Assembly: GCA_963819385.1 (NCBI GenBank)
Contig: CAWFVV010000002.1
Location: 496,001-560,000 of the forward strand
Length of the DNA stretch: 64,000 nucleotides
Direction: 5' to 3'
Source of the DNA: JAVDCA01 sp963819385
Lineage (GTDB): Bacteria; Pseudomonadota; Alphaproteobacteria; Rhizobiales; Xanthobacteraceae
Below the pieces are notes generated by a model that saw nothing but the letters and a program-made list of their open reading frames with translations, did not search any database and was not told where the DNA came from. Below are positions 9,652 to 18,516 of this stretch, in pieces. Position 1 is the stretch's first letter; each line of letters opens with the position of its first letter. Both the position numbers and the translations under genes were made by a program.

Positions 9652-9700
9652 ACCCCTACCCTCTCCCCCTGAAGAAGGGGGAGAGGGGGCGCAGGCGCCG
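9652..9700. repeat. Family C palindrome, copy 1, right part
   Basis: It starts with the duplicated ACCCCTACCCT, then CTCCCCCTGAAGAAGGGGGAG and GCGCAGGCGCCG, the usual right end of family C elements. Confidence 0.85.
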
Positions 9701-9838
9701 CCGACGCATTGTTCCACACATTCGAAAAGCTCATGCGTCGCTTGAGAAAGCTTCGTTTGAGCCTCGCCCGGATGCAATGCACCATCTGGAGCAAGCGTCG
9801 CGCTATGGTGCGCGGCGTCGACGCAATGGAACTGCGCG

Positions 9839-10441
9839 ATGAGCCGTCCCGATATCGCCGAGCTTGCGGCCGATGCCTGCGTCTTCCGGCTACCGGACGG
9901 CGCATCCGTTGTGGTGCGCCCGGTCCGGCCGCAGGACGGCGATTTGCTGCAGACCTATCTGCGCCGCCTGTCGCCGGAGAGCCGGCGCAACCGGTTCCTC
10001 GGCGCGCTCAACGAGCTTTCCGCGCGCGAGCTGGCGCGCCTCGTCAACATGGATTGCACGAAGGCCTGCGCATTGCTCGCTTTCGCGGGAACGGAGCGCG
10101 ACGCCGCCATGATCGGCGAGGCGATCGGCGTGATCGCGCCGGACAGCGGACGCGGCGAGATCGCGCTCTCCGTGATCGACGAATGGCAGGGCGGCGGGCT
10201 CGGCACCCTGCTGGTGCAGAACATCGAGTGCCGCGCGCGGGCGCGCGGCACGCGCTACCTGTTCGGCGACGTGCTGCGCACCAACACGCCCATGAAGGCT
10301 CTCGCCCGCCGGGCCGGCTTTTCGGTCCGCAGCCCGTTCACCGATGCGCGGCTGATCGAGATCGTGAAGGACCTCACGCTGACCCCGCCAAGCGCGCTGT
10401 GTCGCGAACAATTCGCGACGCCGCGGCCGATCGCGGCGTAG
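9839..10441 (+). CDS. GNAT-family N-acetyltransferase
   Basis: The protein has 200 residues. After VVVRPVRPQDGDLLQTYLRRLSPES comes the acetyl-CoA-binding region SVIDEWQGGGLGTLLVQNIE, with the R/QxxGxG/A-like loop as QGGGLG, and then a C-terminal strand AGFSVRSPF. This resembles the GNAT domain of protein acetyltransferases of the Pat type, but there is no cyclic-nucleotide or CoA-ligase-like domain, so it is a stand-alone enzyme. The substrate is unknown. It lies just beyond the IS and its target repeat. Confidence 0.85.
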   Translation: MSRPDIAELAADACVFRLPDGASVVVRPVRPQDGDLLQTYLRRLSPESRRNRFLGALNELSARELARLVNMDCTKACALLAFAGTERDAAMIGEAIGVIAPDSGRGEIALSVIDEWQGGGLGTLLVQNIECRARARGTRYLFGDVLRTNTPMKALARRAGFSVRSPFTDARLIEIVKDLTLTPPSALCREQFATPRPIAA

Positions 10442-10729
10442 GCCACCGCATCGTCGATGCCCCTCGAGCCGCATTGCCGTGCCTGCATCGGCAAGATGCA
10501 ACGCCCCCGCGCGACCGATGGTCGCGGCAACCAAGCCGCAAGTCGGCCGTGACGCGCGCGGGCTGCCTCGCTCGAGCCGCACTAGACCTCTCCGCAAATG
10601 CGCCGACGTTGCCGCGCCTCGAAATGGCTCGGCGGTCTGGCGCGCCGGCGACCTGGATCGGAGCCGCCGCCCTCGCCCTGAGGCGCGAAGGTCTTTCTTC
10701 GCAACGTCATCGCGCTTGGCTTGTTATTC

Positions 10730-10801
10730 GAGCATGACCTTTTCCGAAAACCGGCATCCACTCCAGATCAGGTCCACGGCAGGCTTTTCGGGATCATGCT
10801 C
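10730..10801. repeat. Family D palindrome, copy 2
   Basis: The outer arms GAGCATGA and TCATGCTC enclose TTTTCCGAAAACCGGCATCC and GGCTTTTCGGGA. It is about 72 bases long, with a longer loop than copies 1 and 4. Confidence 0.8.
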
Positions 10802-10802
10802 T

Positions 10803-10874
10803 AATTCGCCATCGGAACGCCGAGCTTCTTGGCGAGGTCGGGCGCAGTCCCGGCTGGCGCAAGCGGCCCGTTCG
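10803..10874 (-). pseudogene. Remnant of a Bug receptor 3' end with internal deletion
   Basis: Read on the minus strand this gives NGPLAPAG, then TAPDLAKKLGVPMAN and a TAG stop. The intact Bug gene at 14322-15269 has YGLFAPAGIAPDTAKKL in its interior and IKKLGIPMAN at its end. The remnant therefore joins the two KKL sites and drops roughly 45 codons. It lies in the same orientation as the intact gene, on the other side of the caspase gene. The rest of 10442-11091 shows only the family D palindrome and no gene. Confidence 0.6.
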
Positions 10875-11091
10875 CGAAACGCTCGTCTCGTTACATGATC
10901 GCCGGCGAAAACGGCACAATTCGCGTGCACGTGACGGCGCAAAGGTCGCCAGTCTGAAGACCGCGAGCCTTCCCTTTGCGCAGCCGACGTCCGGATAGCC
11001 TGTTCATAACCAATTATCTGGCGTGGGGCGAAACAAATTCGGTTGCAAATCGTGCGGCTTGAGGCACGATCAGCCAAAGTGGGGGGCTTCC

Positions 11092-11430
11092 ATGACTGAA
11101 TTGCCCGATCAATTTTTCACTTGGCCGGCGTTAGGCACCTTAGCGGGCTCCGCCGGTGCGACCTTCATTATTACAAACACGCTGCGGTCGGCATTCGATT
11201 GGTCGCCGAAATGGTTGGGGCTCGCAATAGCGCAGGCGATTTGCATCGGCGGAGCTGCGGTGCTGGGTAAGCAGGGTTCGGATTACGTCATCGCCATCTT
11301 GAACGGTTGTCTTGTCTATCTCTCTGCGGCCGGAGTTGCGAGCGCGACCGGTGGCGTCACGCCGGCGGCGGTCGCCCGCGGCGACGCAATTCGTCCCCCA
11401 AGCAATCGGTTTTTGTCGTCCTGGTTCTGA
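11092..11430 (+). CDS. Small membrane protein upstream of the caspase-like gene
   Basis: The protein has 112 residues from the ATG at 11092, preceded by GTGGGGGG. Three hydrophobic stretches (ALGTLAGSAGATFIIT, LGLAIAQAICIGGAAVLG and YVIAILNGCLVYLSAAGVA) suggest two or three membrane helices; the C-terminal tail is polar. No family is recognised. It ends 18 bases before the caspase-like gene on the same strand, so the two are probably co-transcribed and may work together at the membrane. Base composition is lower in GC than most neighbours. Confidence 0.65.
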   Translation: MTELPDQFFTWPALGTLAGSAGATFIITNTLRSAFDWSPKWLGLAIAQAICIGGAAVLGKQGSDYVIAILNGCLVYLSAAGVASATGGVTPAAVARGDAIRPPSNRFLSSWF

Positions 11431-11448
11431 CCATATCTGGATGGGACC

Positions 11449-14211
11449 ATGGACGTCCGCGCCAACAAGTTTCCTGAGACGATTCGCGCGGCGCTCGTCG
11501 GCGTCGGTCGACCGGTCAATGCGGACTTGCCGCCGCTTCCTGCCGTCGAGGGCGAAACGAGACACCTCAACGACGTTCTTCTCTCTCCCACCGCATGCCG
11601 CATCCCGGCCGACCACGTGTCGTGCCTGGTGTCGCCTGAGGAGACGACACGCGAAAGGGTGCTGTCGGCACTGCACGACTGCTCCGTCAAGGCCGTCGCC
11701 GGCGATATCATTTTCTTCTATTTCGCGGGTCACGGTGTCAAATCCGACGGCTCGTTTGCGCTCGTGCCGAGCGACGGCGTCATCTCGCATCCAGAAACGC
11801 TCATCGGCAGCAGCGATCTGGGGCTGGCGCTTGCCGGAACGTCCGCCCGCGGCATTTTCATCGTGGCCGATTGCTGCGGTGGCGCCGCCATCTACGAGAA
11901 TGCCCGCGCCCTATTTGGCCACATCGACAGTCGACTCGAATTTCGCATCCTCTTGAGCTCCTCGAAGGAGGGAGAGAGCTCTTGGGAAATCGCGGGCCGA
12001 GGATCGCCGTTCACTGCGGCGTTGATCGAGGCGCTGCGAGGAAGCATGGCCGGCATCGGGGCGCAGGGCGAAATCTATTTCACCAGCCTCATGGCCCACG
12101 TGACGTCGCGCGTCGAGGAGTTGCTGCAAGGTGAATATGCGGGGCTGCCGCCGCAGCATCCGAGCTTCGACGGCTCCTTCGAAAAAGATCCGCTTCTGTT
12201 CGTCAACAGCGATATCGCCATCGGGCGCCTTTTTCTGAAGACGGCGCGCTATTCACCCGAATATGTGCGGCGGCGCGTGCGGCAAACGGTCGGCGCTGTA
12301 GCCGCCGCTCTCAGCATCGCCGTCATCGGATACTGGACGTGGATCGACCAGCATTATTTCTTTCGGCTCGAAGGCAATTATATAACCCTCTACCATGGCT
12401 ATTACGACTTCCCTTGGCCTGGCATGCCGCGGCGGCTCTGGCAGCTCGGAATCAGCCGCACGCTGCTTTTGCCCCAATCCGCGCTGGCAAACGGGAACGC
12501 CATCATTTTTGTCAAACCCGATCATCCCGACGCCGCCTTTGCGGAGCTCGAGCCGAGCTTATCGACGACGGGACGTCTCCAGCTCGCCGTATTACTAGGT
12601 CAGAGCGATAAAGCCCGGCAGATTGCCAAAGCTGCGCTGGACGCGCACGACCAGACGGCGACCTCAACCGAAGCGTTGGGCGACTACGCGGGTTTGGGGA
12701 CACTCAGCTCAGATGACAAGACCAGGCTCGCATCGATCGTCCGCGACGATCAAAATCCATCCAACGTGGCGATTGCTTTTTCTGCCCTCGTCAGAGACTC
12801 AGCCGACCTCGCCATAGCGGCGTTGAAGGATTCCAAAAATGCCTTGAATCCCGACATTTTGCTTGGCCTCTGGTTTCTAAAACCGCCGTGCTCCGATACG
12901 CTTCGGTCGTTCCTGTACTTCAAGCTGATCATGAGTGATCAGCCCGACGTCGCCGAATTCGCCATGAACGGCGCCCTGCAGGCTGGTTGCAAATCGGCCG
13001 CGGCCCCACTTTTCGTCCGCGCGTCTGCCTCACAGACCAAGACTTTCGGCTATTTCAACCGGTTTGAATCGGACGCCTACAGACGCGCGCTGTCCGCCAA
13101 CGTGTTGAAGCGCATCAAGCAGCTGGCGGCGGATGGATGGAACGACGAGCAACAAATCGGCACGGCGCTCGAGGAGTTATCATATTCCGGAGCCGGAACA
13201 TGTGACATGACCCTGATTGACGAAACGATGAAAGCTTCGCCGAGATATCGGCTCGATATCGTGGAATATCTTCTCGACAGCTGCCCTGGCCTCTCCTATC
13301 GGATTGTGCCGCAGACTGGCGTGGACGCCGTCGAGTTTTTCCTGATCTCAGGCGACGCTAACAAAGCGTCCGTCCTGTTCGATTTCGGCGACGACGAAAC
13401 CTTGCGAAATCATGCGCTCGACTTCGTGCAGCGACGCGACAAAATCGCCGCGAACGGATATCTCATCGATCAAGTGGTCGATTCATATCTCGGAAATTTC
13501 GCCAATCTGACGGCGACCAATGTCGATCAACAGAAAGCGTTGAACGTGATCCAGTGGGCGGTGCAACTCCGCTACTGGTCCCCCTCCTTGCAGAAACTTC
13601 TCGCCGCCCCTCAGCAACTCACGACAGTTCGGAAATGGGCCTTGTTCGCGGCATTGAGAGCTGCCCCGGATATCGGGACGAAGGCGCTGATGGAGCATTT
13701 CGACGATTACGTGATGGACTTCGACGGCTTCGTCAGGATGATCGCCGCCGCCGACCTGCCTCCCGACCAAATCAAATTATTGCGCTCCTTCCTCCGGCAG
13801 CGCGGCGAACACGACCTATTTTACGTCGCGATGACGGTGCTTTACGGAAGCACCAATGAAGTTACTGCATTGCTGTCGTCCATCGACGCCGGCGATCGCG
13901 GCACGGCGTTCGCCTTGGCTCAGTTTCGGAATGATCTACCGGCGGTCGCCGCCGCGGTCCGCGCCCATCCATCCGTCTTCGACCCCGATATGCCCGACAG
14001 GCTCGCACGTCTGCTCGACGAGCAGAAGAATCTTGATGCTTGGCTGGCCGCCGTTCCCGACTGGGCGCTCGATTGGCGTATCTACATCGCAACGCGTCTT
14101 TACGGCCCCGTGACGGGCCTACTGCTCAGAAATTATACGGCTTTGAGACAGCGCAAGACCATCGGCATCGAGCGCCCATTCAATACCTGGCTGCTCAAAT
14201 TTTCCTGGTAG
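11449..14211 (+). CDS. Caspase-like (C14) peptidase with one membrane helix and a large helical C-terminal region
   Basis: The protein has 920 residues. The N-terminal domain (about 10-255) is a caspase/metacaspase-like fold: IIFFYFAGHGV gives His95, and IVADCCGG gives the DxC motif with Cys143, so the catalytic dyad is intact. A basic stretch (RRRVR) and a helix at about 281-299 (VGAVAAALSIAVIGYWTWI) anchor it with the peptidase probably inside. Residues 310-920 are mostly short helices with no recognised name, perhaps HEAT- or TPR-like sensor repeats outside the membrane. Codon use is less GC-biased than neighbouring genes, suggesting transfer. Caspase-sensor fusions occur in bacterial conflict systems; a defence or cell-death role is inference. 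Confidence 0.8.
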   Translation: MDVRANKFPETIRAALVGVGRPVNADLPPLPAVEGETRHLNDVLLSPTACRIPADHVSCLVSPEETTRERVLSALHDCSVKAVAGDIIFFYFAGHGVKSDGSFALVPSDGVISHPETLIGSSDLGLALAGTSARGIFIVADCCGGAAIYENARALFGHIDSRLEFRILLSSSKEGESSWEIAGRGSPFTAALIEALRGSMAGIGAQGEIYFTSLMAHVTSRVEELLQGEYAGLPPQHPSFDGSFEKDPLLFVNSDIAIGRLFLKTARYSPEYVRRRVRQTVGAVAAALSIAVIGYWTWIDQHYFFRLEGNYITLYHGYYDFPWPGMPRRLWQLGISRTLLLPQSALANGNAIIFVKPDHPDAAFAELEPSLSTTGRLQLAVLLGQSDKARQIAKAALDAHDQTATSTEALGDYAGLGTLSSDDKTRLASIVRDDQNPSNVAIAFSALVRDSADLAIAALKDSKNALNPDILLGLWFLKPPCSDTLRSFLYFKLIMSDQPDVAEFAMNGALQAGCKSAAAPLFVRASASQTKTFGYFNRFESDAYRRALSANVLKRIKQLAADGWNDEQQIGTALEELSYSGAGTCDMTLIDETMKASPRYRLDIVEYLLDSCPGLSYRIVPQTGVDAVEFFLISGDANKASVLFDFGDDETLRNHALDFVQRRDKIAANGYLIDQVVDSYLGNFANLTATNVDQQKALNVIQWAVQLRYWSPSLQKLLAAPQQLTTVRKWALFAALRAAPDIGTKALMEHFDDYVMDFDGFVRMIAAADLPPDQIKLLRSFLRQRGEHDLFYVAMTVLYGSTNEVTALLSSIDAGDRGTAFALAQFRNDLPAVAAAVRAHPSVFDPDMPDRLARLLDEQKNLDAWLAAVPDWALDWRIYIATRLYGPVTGLLLRNYTALRQRKTIGIERPFNTWLLKFSW

Positions 14212-14321
14212 CCGCACATTTCGGCCCGCGACCACGCCTGATGTCGCCAGTTTTGACCTCGATCCGAACCGCCTTTCTCGACGAGAATAACGCAACGGCA
14301 AGGACCGCCGAGTAGACCGCG

Positions 14322-15269
14322 CTAGTTCGCCATCGGAATCCCGAGCTTCTTGATCATCGGGCCCCAGAACGCGACGTCGTGCTCGATGCGCGCCTTGAAT
14401 CCCTTGGCGTCGAGCGTGCCGGTCGTCTCGCCTTCCTTCATCATCTGCTGCATGCGGGCCGACTTGATCGCGGCAAGCGCCGCCGTCTCGAGCTTCTTGG
14501 CCGTGTCGGGCGCGATCCCGGCGGGCGCAAACAGCCCGTACCAGTTCTCCATGATCATGTCGGGATAGCCGAGCTCGACCGCGGTCGGCACGTCAGGCAG
14601 CGAGGCGAGGCGCTCGGTCCCGAGCACCGCGAGGGCGCGCACCTTCTTCGCCGCGATCAGCGGCAGCAGCACCGGCGGATCGGCCGCGAGCGTGTCGAGA
14701 CGGCCCGCCAGCAGGTCGGGCAAGGCGAGCGAGAAGCCGCGATAGGGAATGTGCGTGATGCTCACGTGGCCGCCGTAATTGACCAGCTCGAGCGCGAGAT
14801 CCATCGTGCTGCCGGGACCGGCCGAGCCATAGGTGAGTTTCTTCGTCTTCGCGAGCGCAATCAGGCCCGCCAAATCCTTCACCGGCGAATTGGGCAGCAC
14901 GACCACCACCATCGGCACGCGCCCGACCATGACGATCGGCGTGAACGACGTCACCGGATCGTATTTGAGGTCGGTACGCAGCGCCGCCGCGACGATGTGC
15001 GAGCCCTGGCTGCCGAACAGCAGCGTGCGGCCGTCGGCGGGCGAGCGCGACACCAGCTCGGTCGCGATCACGCCGCCGGCGCCGCCGCGATCGTCGACGA
15101 TGATGGTCGAGCCGAGCGGTCCCTGCATCGAATTGGCGAGCAGCCTCGCCATCGTGTCGACGGGGCCGCCGGCCGTAAACGGCACGATGAAGCGGACCGC
15201 GTCGTCCGCCCGCGCCGATGTGGCGCAGCCGAGCACGGCAACGAGAAGCGTGAGAAGGAGCCGACGCAT
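14322..15269 (-). CDS. Bug-family (TctC-like) periplasmic solute receptor
   Basis: The protein has 315 residues from the ATG at 15269 with GGGAGG upstream; a longer frame to 15347 lacks support. The signal peptide is RRLLLTLLVAVLGCATSARA. Family landmarks are VRFIVPFTAGGPVDTMAR, DDRGGAGGVIATE and HIPYRGFSLALPD. No transporter membrane genes are adjacent. Its 3' end has a decayed relative at 10803-10874 beyond the caspase gene. Confidence 0.88.
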   Translation of the reverse strand: MRRLLLTLLVAVLGCATSARADDAVRFIVPFTAGGPVDTMARLLANSMQGPLGSTIIVDDRGGAGGVIATELVSRSPADGRTLLFGSQGSHIVAAALRTDLKYDPVTSFTPIVMVGRVPMVVVVLPNSPVKDLAGLIALAKTKKLTYGSAGPGSTMDLALELVNYGGHVSITHIPYRGFSLALPDLLAGRLDTLAADPPVLLPLIAAKKVRALAVLGTERLASLPDVPTAVELGYPDMIMENWYGLFAPAGIAPDTAKKLETAALAAIKSARMQQMMKEGETTGTLDAKGFKARIEHDVAFWGPMIKKLGIPMAN

Positions 15270-15360
15270 GCAAGAACCTCCCGAATGGCGACTATTGTCG
15301 TCGGGCAACCATACCCTGAGACATCGCCGATACGCATCATGCCACATGATTGCGGCGTGC

Positions 15361-15510
15361 GCGCTCCCTCTCCCCGTTCTTACGGGGAGAGGGTTGGGGT
15401 GAGGGGCGCTGAGGTGCAGTGAAACACATCGTCGATAACAACTCGCGGACAGGCCCCCTCACCCCGACCCTCTCCCCCCAAAGGGGGAGAGGGAGCGCAG
15501 GCGCCGTGCC
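15361..15510. repeat. Family C palindrome, copy 2 (intact reference copy)
   Basis: It is about 150 bases: GCTCCCTCTCCCCGTTC, GGGGAGAGGGTTGGGGTGAG, GGGCGCTGAGGTGCAGTGAA, a central TCGTCGATAA, then CCCCCTCACCCCGACC and GGGGGAGAGGGAGCGC. Two GC-rich hairpins flank a central spacer. Confidence 0.88.
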
Positions 15511-15604
15511 CGTGAATGCGACAATCCTCGTCCGCAACGGGGTGGCGCGCCGGCGGATCGCGATGTAGCTTCCGCGCCGACAGAAACGCGGAGGCAAGAC
15601 GCCC

Positions 15605-16522
15605 ATGAAGGCGGTTTTCATCGAAAAATTCGGCGGCCCGGAAGTGCTCAAGTACGGCGACGTGCCTGACCCGGTCGCGGGGGCCGGCGATGTCGTGGTC
15701 GACGTGCACGCCGCAAGCGTCAACGGCGCCGACTGGAAAGTGCGCGCCGGCGAGTACAAGCAGTCGACGTTTCCGCTCGGCCTGGGCCGCGATTTCTCCG
15801 GCATTGTCTCCGCCGCGGGCGCCGGCGCCGACCTCAAGGTCGGCGACGCGGTGTTCGGCGTGCTCGACGTGGGCCACGAAGGCGCCTATGCCGAGAAGCT
15901 CGCCATCAAGGCCGCGATCATCGGCAAGAAGCCCGACGGCCTCTCGCACGTGGACGCGGCCGCGCTGGCGCTGGCGGGTCTCACCGCCATCGTGTCGGTC
16001 GAGGACACATTGAAGCTGCAGCGCGGCGAGACCATCCTGGTCCAGGGCGGCGCCGGCGGCGTCGCGAGCTTCGCGATCCAGCTCGCCAAGCACCTTGGTG
16101 CGCGCGTGATCACGACCACCAGCACGCCGAACCTCGACTACGTGCGCAGCCTCGGGCCCGACGAGGTGATCGACTACAAGACGCAGGACTTCACCCAGGT
16201 CGTGAAGAACTGCGACGCCGTGTTCGAGACGGTCGGCGGCGACGTGGCGATGCAGTCCTTCTCGGTGCTCAAGCCGGGCGGCCGCGCCGCCTTCATCGCG
16301 TCCGGCGGCAAGGCCCCGACCCCGCCGCGCGGCGACGTGGCCTCGCTGCGGCCCGCCGTCAACCGCACGCGCCGGCACATGGAGCGCGTCGCCGACCTCT
16401 ACCAGAAGGGCGCAATCCGCCCGCCCGAGGTCAAGCTCTATCGCCTCGCGCAGATGGCCGAGGCCCACCGCGTGAGCGAGGGGCGGCATTTCCGCGGCAA
16501 GCTGGTGTTCCAGGTGCGGTGA
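15605..16522 (+). CDS. NAD(P)H:quinone oxidoreductase-like MDR protein
   Basis: The protein has 305 residues with the zinc-free MDR pattern: GGPEVLKYGDVPDP, ASVNGADWKVRAGEY, GRDFSGIV, and the nucleotide loop ILVQGGAGGVASFAIQLAK. It probably reduces quinones or enones with NADPH in the cytoplasm. A GGAGG site lies 11 bases before the ATG. The last 45 or so bases of this gene recur at 19026-19072, showing that a tandem duplication began inside it. Confidence 0.88.
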   Translation: MKAVFIEKFGGPEVLKYGDVPDPVAGAGDVVVDVHAASVNGADWKVRAGEYKQSTFPLGLGRDFSGIVSAAGAGADLKVGDAVFGVLDVGHEGAYAEKLAIKAAIIGKKPDGLSHVDAAALALAGLTAIVSVEDTLKLQRGETILVQGGAGGVASFAIQLAKHLGARVITTTSTPNLDYVRSLGPDEVIDYKTQDFTQVVKNCDAVFETVGGDVAMQSFSVLKPGGRAAFIASGGKAPTPPRGDVASLRPAVNRTRRHMERVADLYQKGAIRPPEVKLYRLAQMAEAHRVSEGRHFRGKLVFQVR

Positions 16523-16538
16523 GAGAGACGCGGGCGGC

Positions 16539-17585
16539 TCACGCCGCCTGCGCGAGCTCCGCGATCCACGCATCGATCGCGGACAGATCTTCGCGCCACT
16601 CGGCGCGGCCGGGCACCCGCGTCACCAGCTCCTGCACGCTCGCGCGCGCCTCGCGATAGGTCGCGAGCGCGCGTGCGCGATCGCCGCACGCGACGAGCAC
16701 GTCGGCGATCCGCGTCAGGCTGAGCGCCGCGTCGCAGCGTAAACCGTCGTTCTCGGGGGCGGCGGCCGACAGCACGCGGCGGATCGCGAGTGCCTCGTGC
16801 AGGGCCGCGAGCGCGCCGGCGTGCTCGCCTTTCTCGGCAAGCGCGTCGCCGACCGCCATCAGGCTCCAGGAGACGTCCAGCCGCCGCTGCGCATGGTCCG
16901 GATCGCGCGCCGCCAGCGCGCGCCGGATGGCGAGTGCTTCGCCGAAGCTCGCGAGCGCGCCGTCGAGATCGCGGCGCGCCATCAGCGCGCCGCCGAGACC
17001 CATGAGGCTCCACGAGACGTCGAGCGCCCACGCGACGTTGTCGGGATTCTGTGCTGCGAGCCGGCGGCGGATCGCCAGGCCCTCGCGGTAGAGCGCGAGC
17101 GCACCGCCGAGATTGCCCTGCGCCTCGAGTGCGCCCGCGACCGCGCTCAAAGTCCATGACGCTTCGCCCGGTCGCCGCCGCGCCGGCGCGCCCGCCTGCT
17201 CGCCGCCCTGGAATGTCGCGAGCGCGCTCTTGAGCACCAGCACCTCGGCAACCCGCGCGACGACGCGGGCGACCGCATCGCGCGTTTGTGCCTCGTCTGC
17301 GTCCGCGGCCGCGATGCGCCGCCGCAGCTCGAGCTCGGCGCGCAAGGCATCGAGTGCCGCCGCAAGATCGCCCTGGGCGATCAGCAATTCGCCGAGGCGC
17401 TGCTGCGTGCGCGCACGCGCCGCCAGCGCGGGCGGCGCGGCCCTCTCCGCCTCCGTCAGCGCGTCGAGAAGATCGCCCGCCTCGCGATAGCGCGCGAGCG
17501 CGCCCGTGAGGTCGCCCTGTGCGCGCAGCGCGTCACCGCGCGCCTGCAGCGCTTCATGCCGCGCGAAGGCCGGCTCGGTGGTCAT
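16539..17585 (-). CDS. TPR-repeat protein, cassette copy 1
   Basis: The protein has 348 residues from the ATG at 17585; an upstream extension to 17918 overlaps the DUF6065-like gene and is a shadow. At least four repeats of about 50 residues follow the pattern W-DVSWSLMGLGGALMARRDLDGALASF.EALAIRRALAARDPDHA, typical of a soluble TPR scaffold. There is no signal peptide or catalytic domain. It starts 20 bases after the DUF6065-like gene and is the last gene of the cassette, so co-transcription is likely. The partner is unknown. Confidence 0.8.
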   Translation of the reverse strand: MTTEPAFARHEALQARGDALRAQGDLTGALARYREAGDLLDALTEAERAAPPALAARARTQQRLGELLIAQGDLAAALDALRAELELRRRIAAADADEAQTRDAVARVVARVAEVLVLKSALATFQGGEQAGAPARRRPGEASWTLSAVAGALEAQGNLGGALALYREGLAIRRRLAAQNPDNVAWALDVSWSLMGLGGALMARRDLDGALASFGEALAIRRALAARDPDHAQRRLDVSWSLMAVGDALAEKGEHAGALAALHEALAIRRVLSAAAPENDGLRCDAALSLTRIADVLVACGDRARALATYREARASVQELVTRVPGRAEWREDLSAIDAWIAELAQAA

Positions 17586-17605
17586 CGATGGGCGCGCCCT
17601 GCGGT

Positions 17606-18349
17606 TCAGCGTTCCGGCGAAGTCGCGGTCTCGCGCGATTTCGCCTTGGCGGCGCGATGGATGTGCCGATAGGTGCCGTCGAACACGGTCGCGGTCGAGG
17701 AGGTCCAGTGCGTGTCCGCCGACAGCGTGTCGCGGCTCGCATGGATGCGGCGCCCCTGCAGCTCGCGCTCGGCCGCTTCCTCCTCGCTCATCGCGACGAT
17801 CTCGAAGTTCGGCTCGGCCGGCACCACGACGATCTGCATCATCGGCTCGCCGGGCCGGAAGATGTGCGTGCGCCCCTCGGGCGGCGATTTGAACACGATG
17901 AAATTCACCATCGGCCACCAGTTGCGCAGCAGCGCCGGCACCGCGATCGGCGTCGTATCGGTGAAGTCGGTGTAGAAACGCGGATGCGGCTCGGTGCGGA
18001 TCGCCATGCCTTCGTCGACCTTGAGGTCGAGCAGGAGCTGATAGGTGTAATATTTTCCGCCAAAGGTGCGGAACGGCGGCCAGGCCGCGCCGGTGCCGGG
18101 ATCAGGTCCGAAATCGCCGTCGAGCACGAGCTCGCCGTCACGCGTCGTCACGTGCAGCTCGTTGTCGTGGGGATAAAAGATCTCGATCCCGTATTGCGCA
18201 CTCTCGGTAAACGGCACGCAGTGCCACGGTTGCTCACGCGATCCGTCGCGGCGCGGCTCGGAATTGCCGCCCCAGCCGGGGATTTCCATCTTGGTGCGCC
18301 GCGGCGCGAGCTTCGGCTTGTGCAGCCGGCATTTGACCTGATGGGTCAT
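17606..18349 (-). CDS. DUF6065-like protein, cassette copy 1
   Basis: The protein has 247 residues. Conserved-looking blocks are CRLHKPKLAPRRTKMEIP, YGIEIFYPHDNELHV, PALLRNWWPMVNFIVFKSP and RPGEPMMQIVVVPAEPNFEIVAMSEEEAAER. The NWWP and PGEP.MQ blocks fit my recollection of the DUF6065 family, a name held tentatively. It has no signal peptide or known catalytic motif. It lies between the His-rich peptide gene and the TPR gene and is present in both cassette copies, so a linked role with the peptide is plausible. Confidence 0.7.
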   Translation of the reverse strand: MTHQVKCRLHKPKLAPRRTKMEIPGWGGNSEPRRDGSREQPWHCVPFTESAQYGIEIFYPHDNELHVTTRDGELVLDGDFGPDPGTGAAWPPFRTFGGKYYTYQLLLDLKVDEGMAIRTEPHPRFYTDFTDTTPIAVPALLRNWWPMVNFIVFKSPPEGRTHIFRPGEPMMQIVVVPAEPNFEIVAMSEEEAAERELQGRRIHASRDTLSADTHWTSSTATVFDGTYRHIHRAAKAKSRETATSPER

Positions 18350-18516
18350 CGTCAGCCCCCATATATCGTCGGTCGCACTATCGGTCGCAAAAACGTTACC
18401 GCGGCAGGCGGTCGGACGGAAGGCTCCGGCAGTTGCCTGCCGAAACCTGTCGCCCGCTGGTCCGCCTGCCGCGTCACTCGCTGCGCGAACACGACCGTCC
18501 GCGCGGAACGCCGCTC

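Noticed and set aside
10875..11091. Further Bug-gene fragments upstream of the small membrane protein
   Set aside because: Only a short, weak match (TCCGGATAGCC against TCGGGATAGCC) was seen, too little to call.
15361..15510. Rho-independent terminators for each family C repeat
   Set aside because: The hairpins are GC-rich but lack a following T-run; they are repeats first, and a terminator role is only possible.
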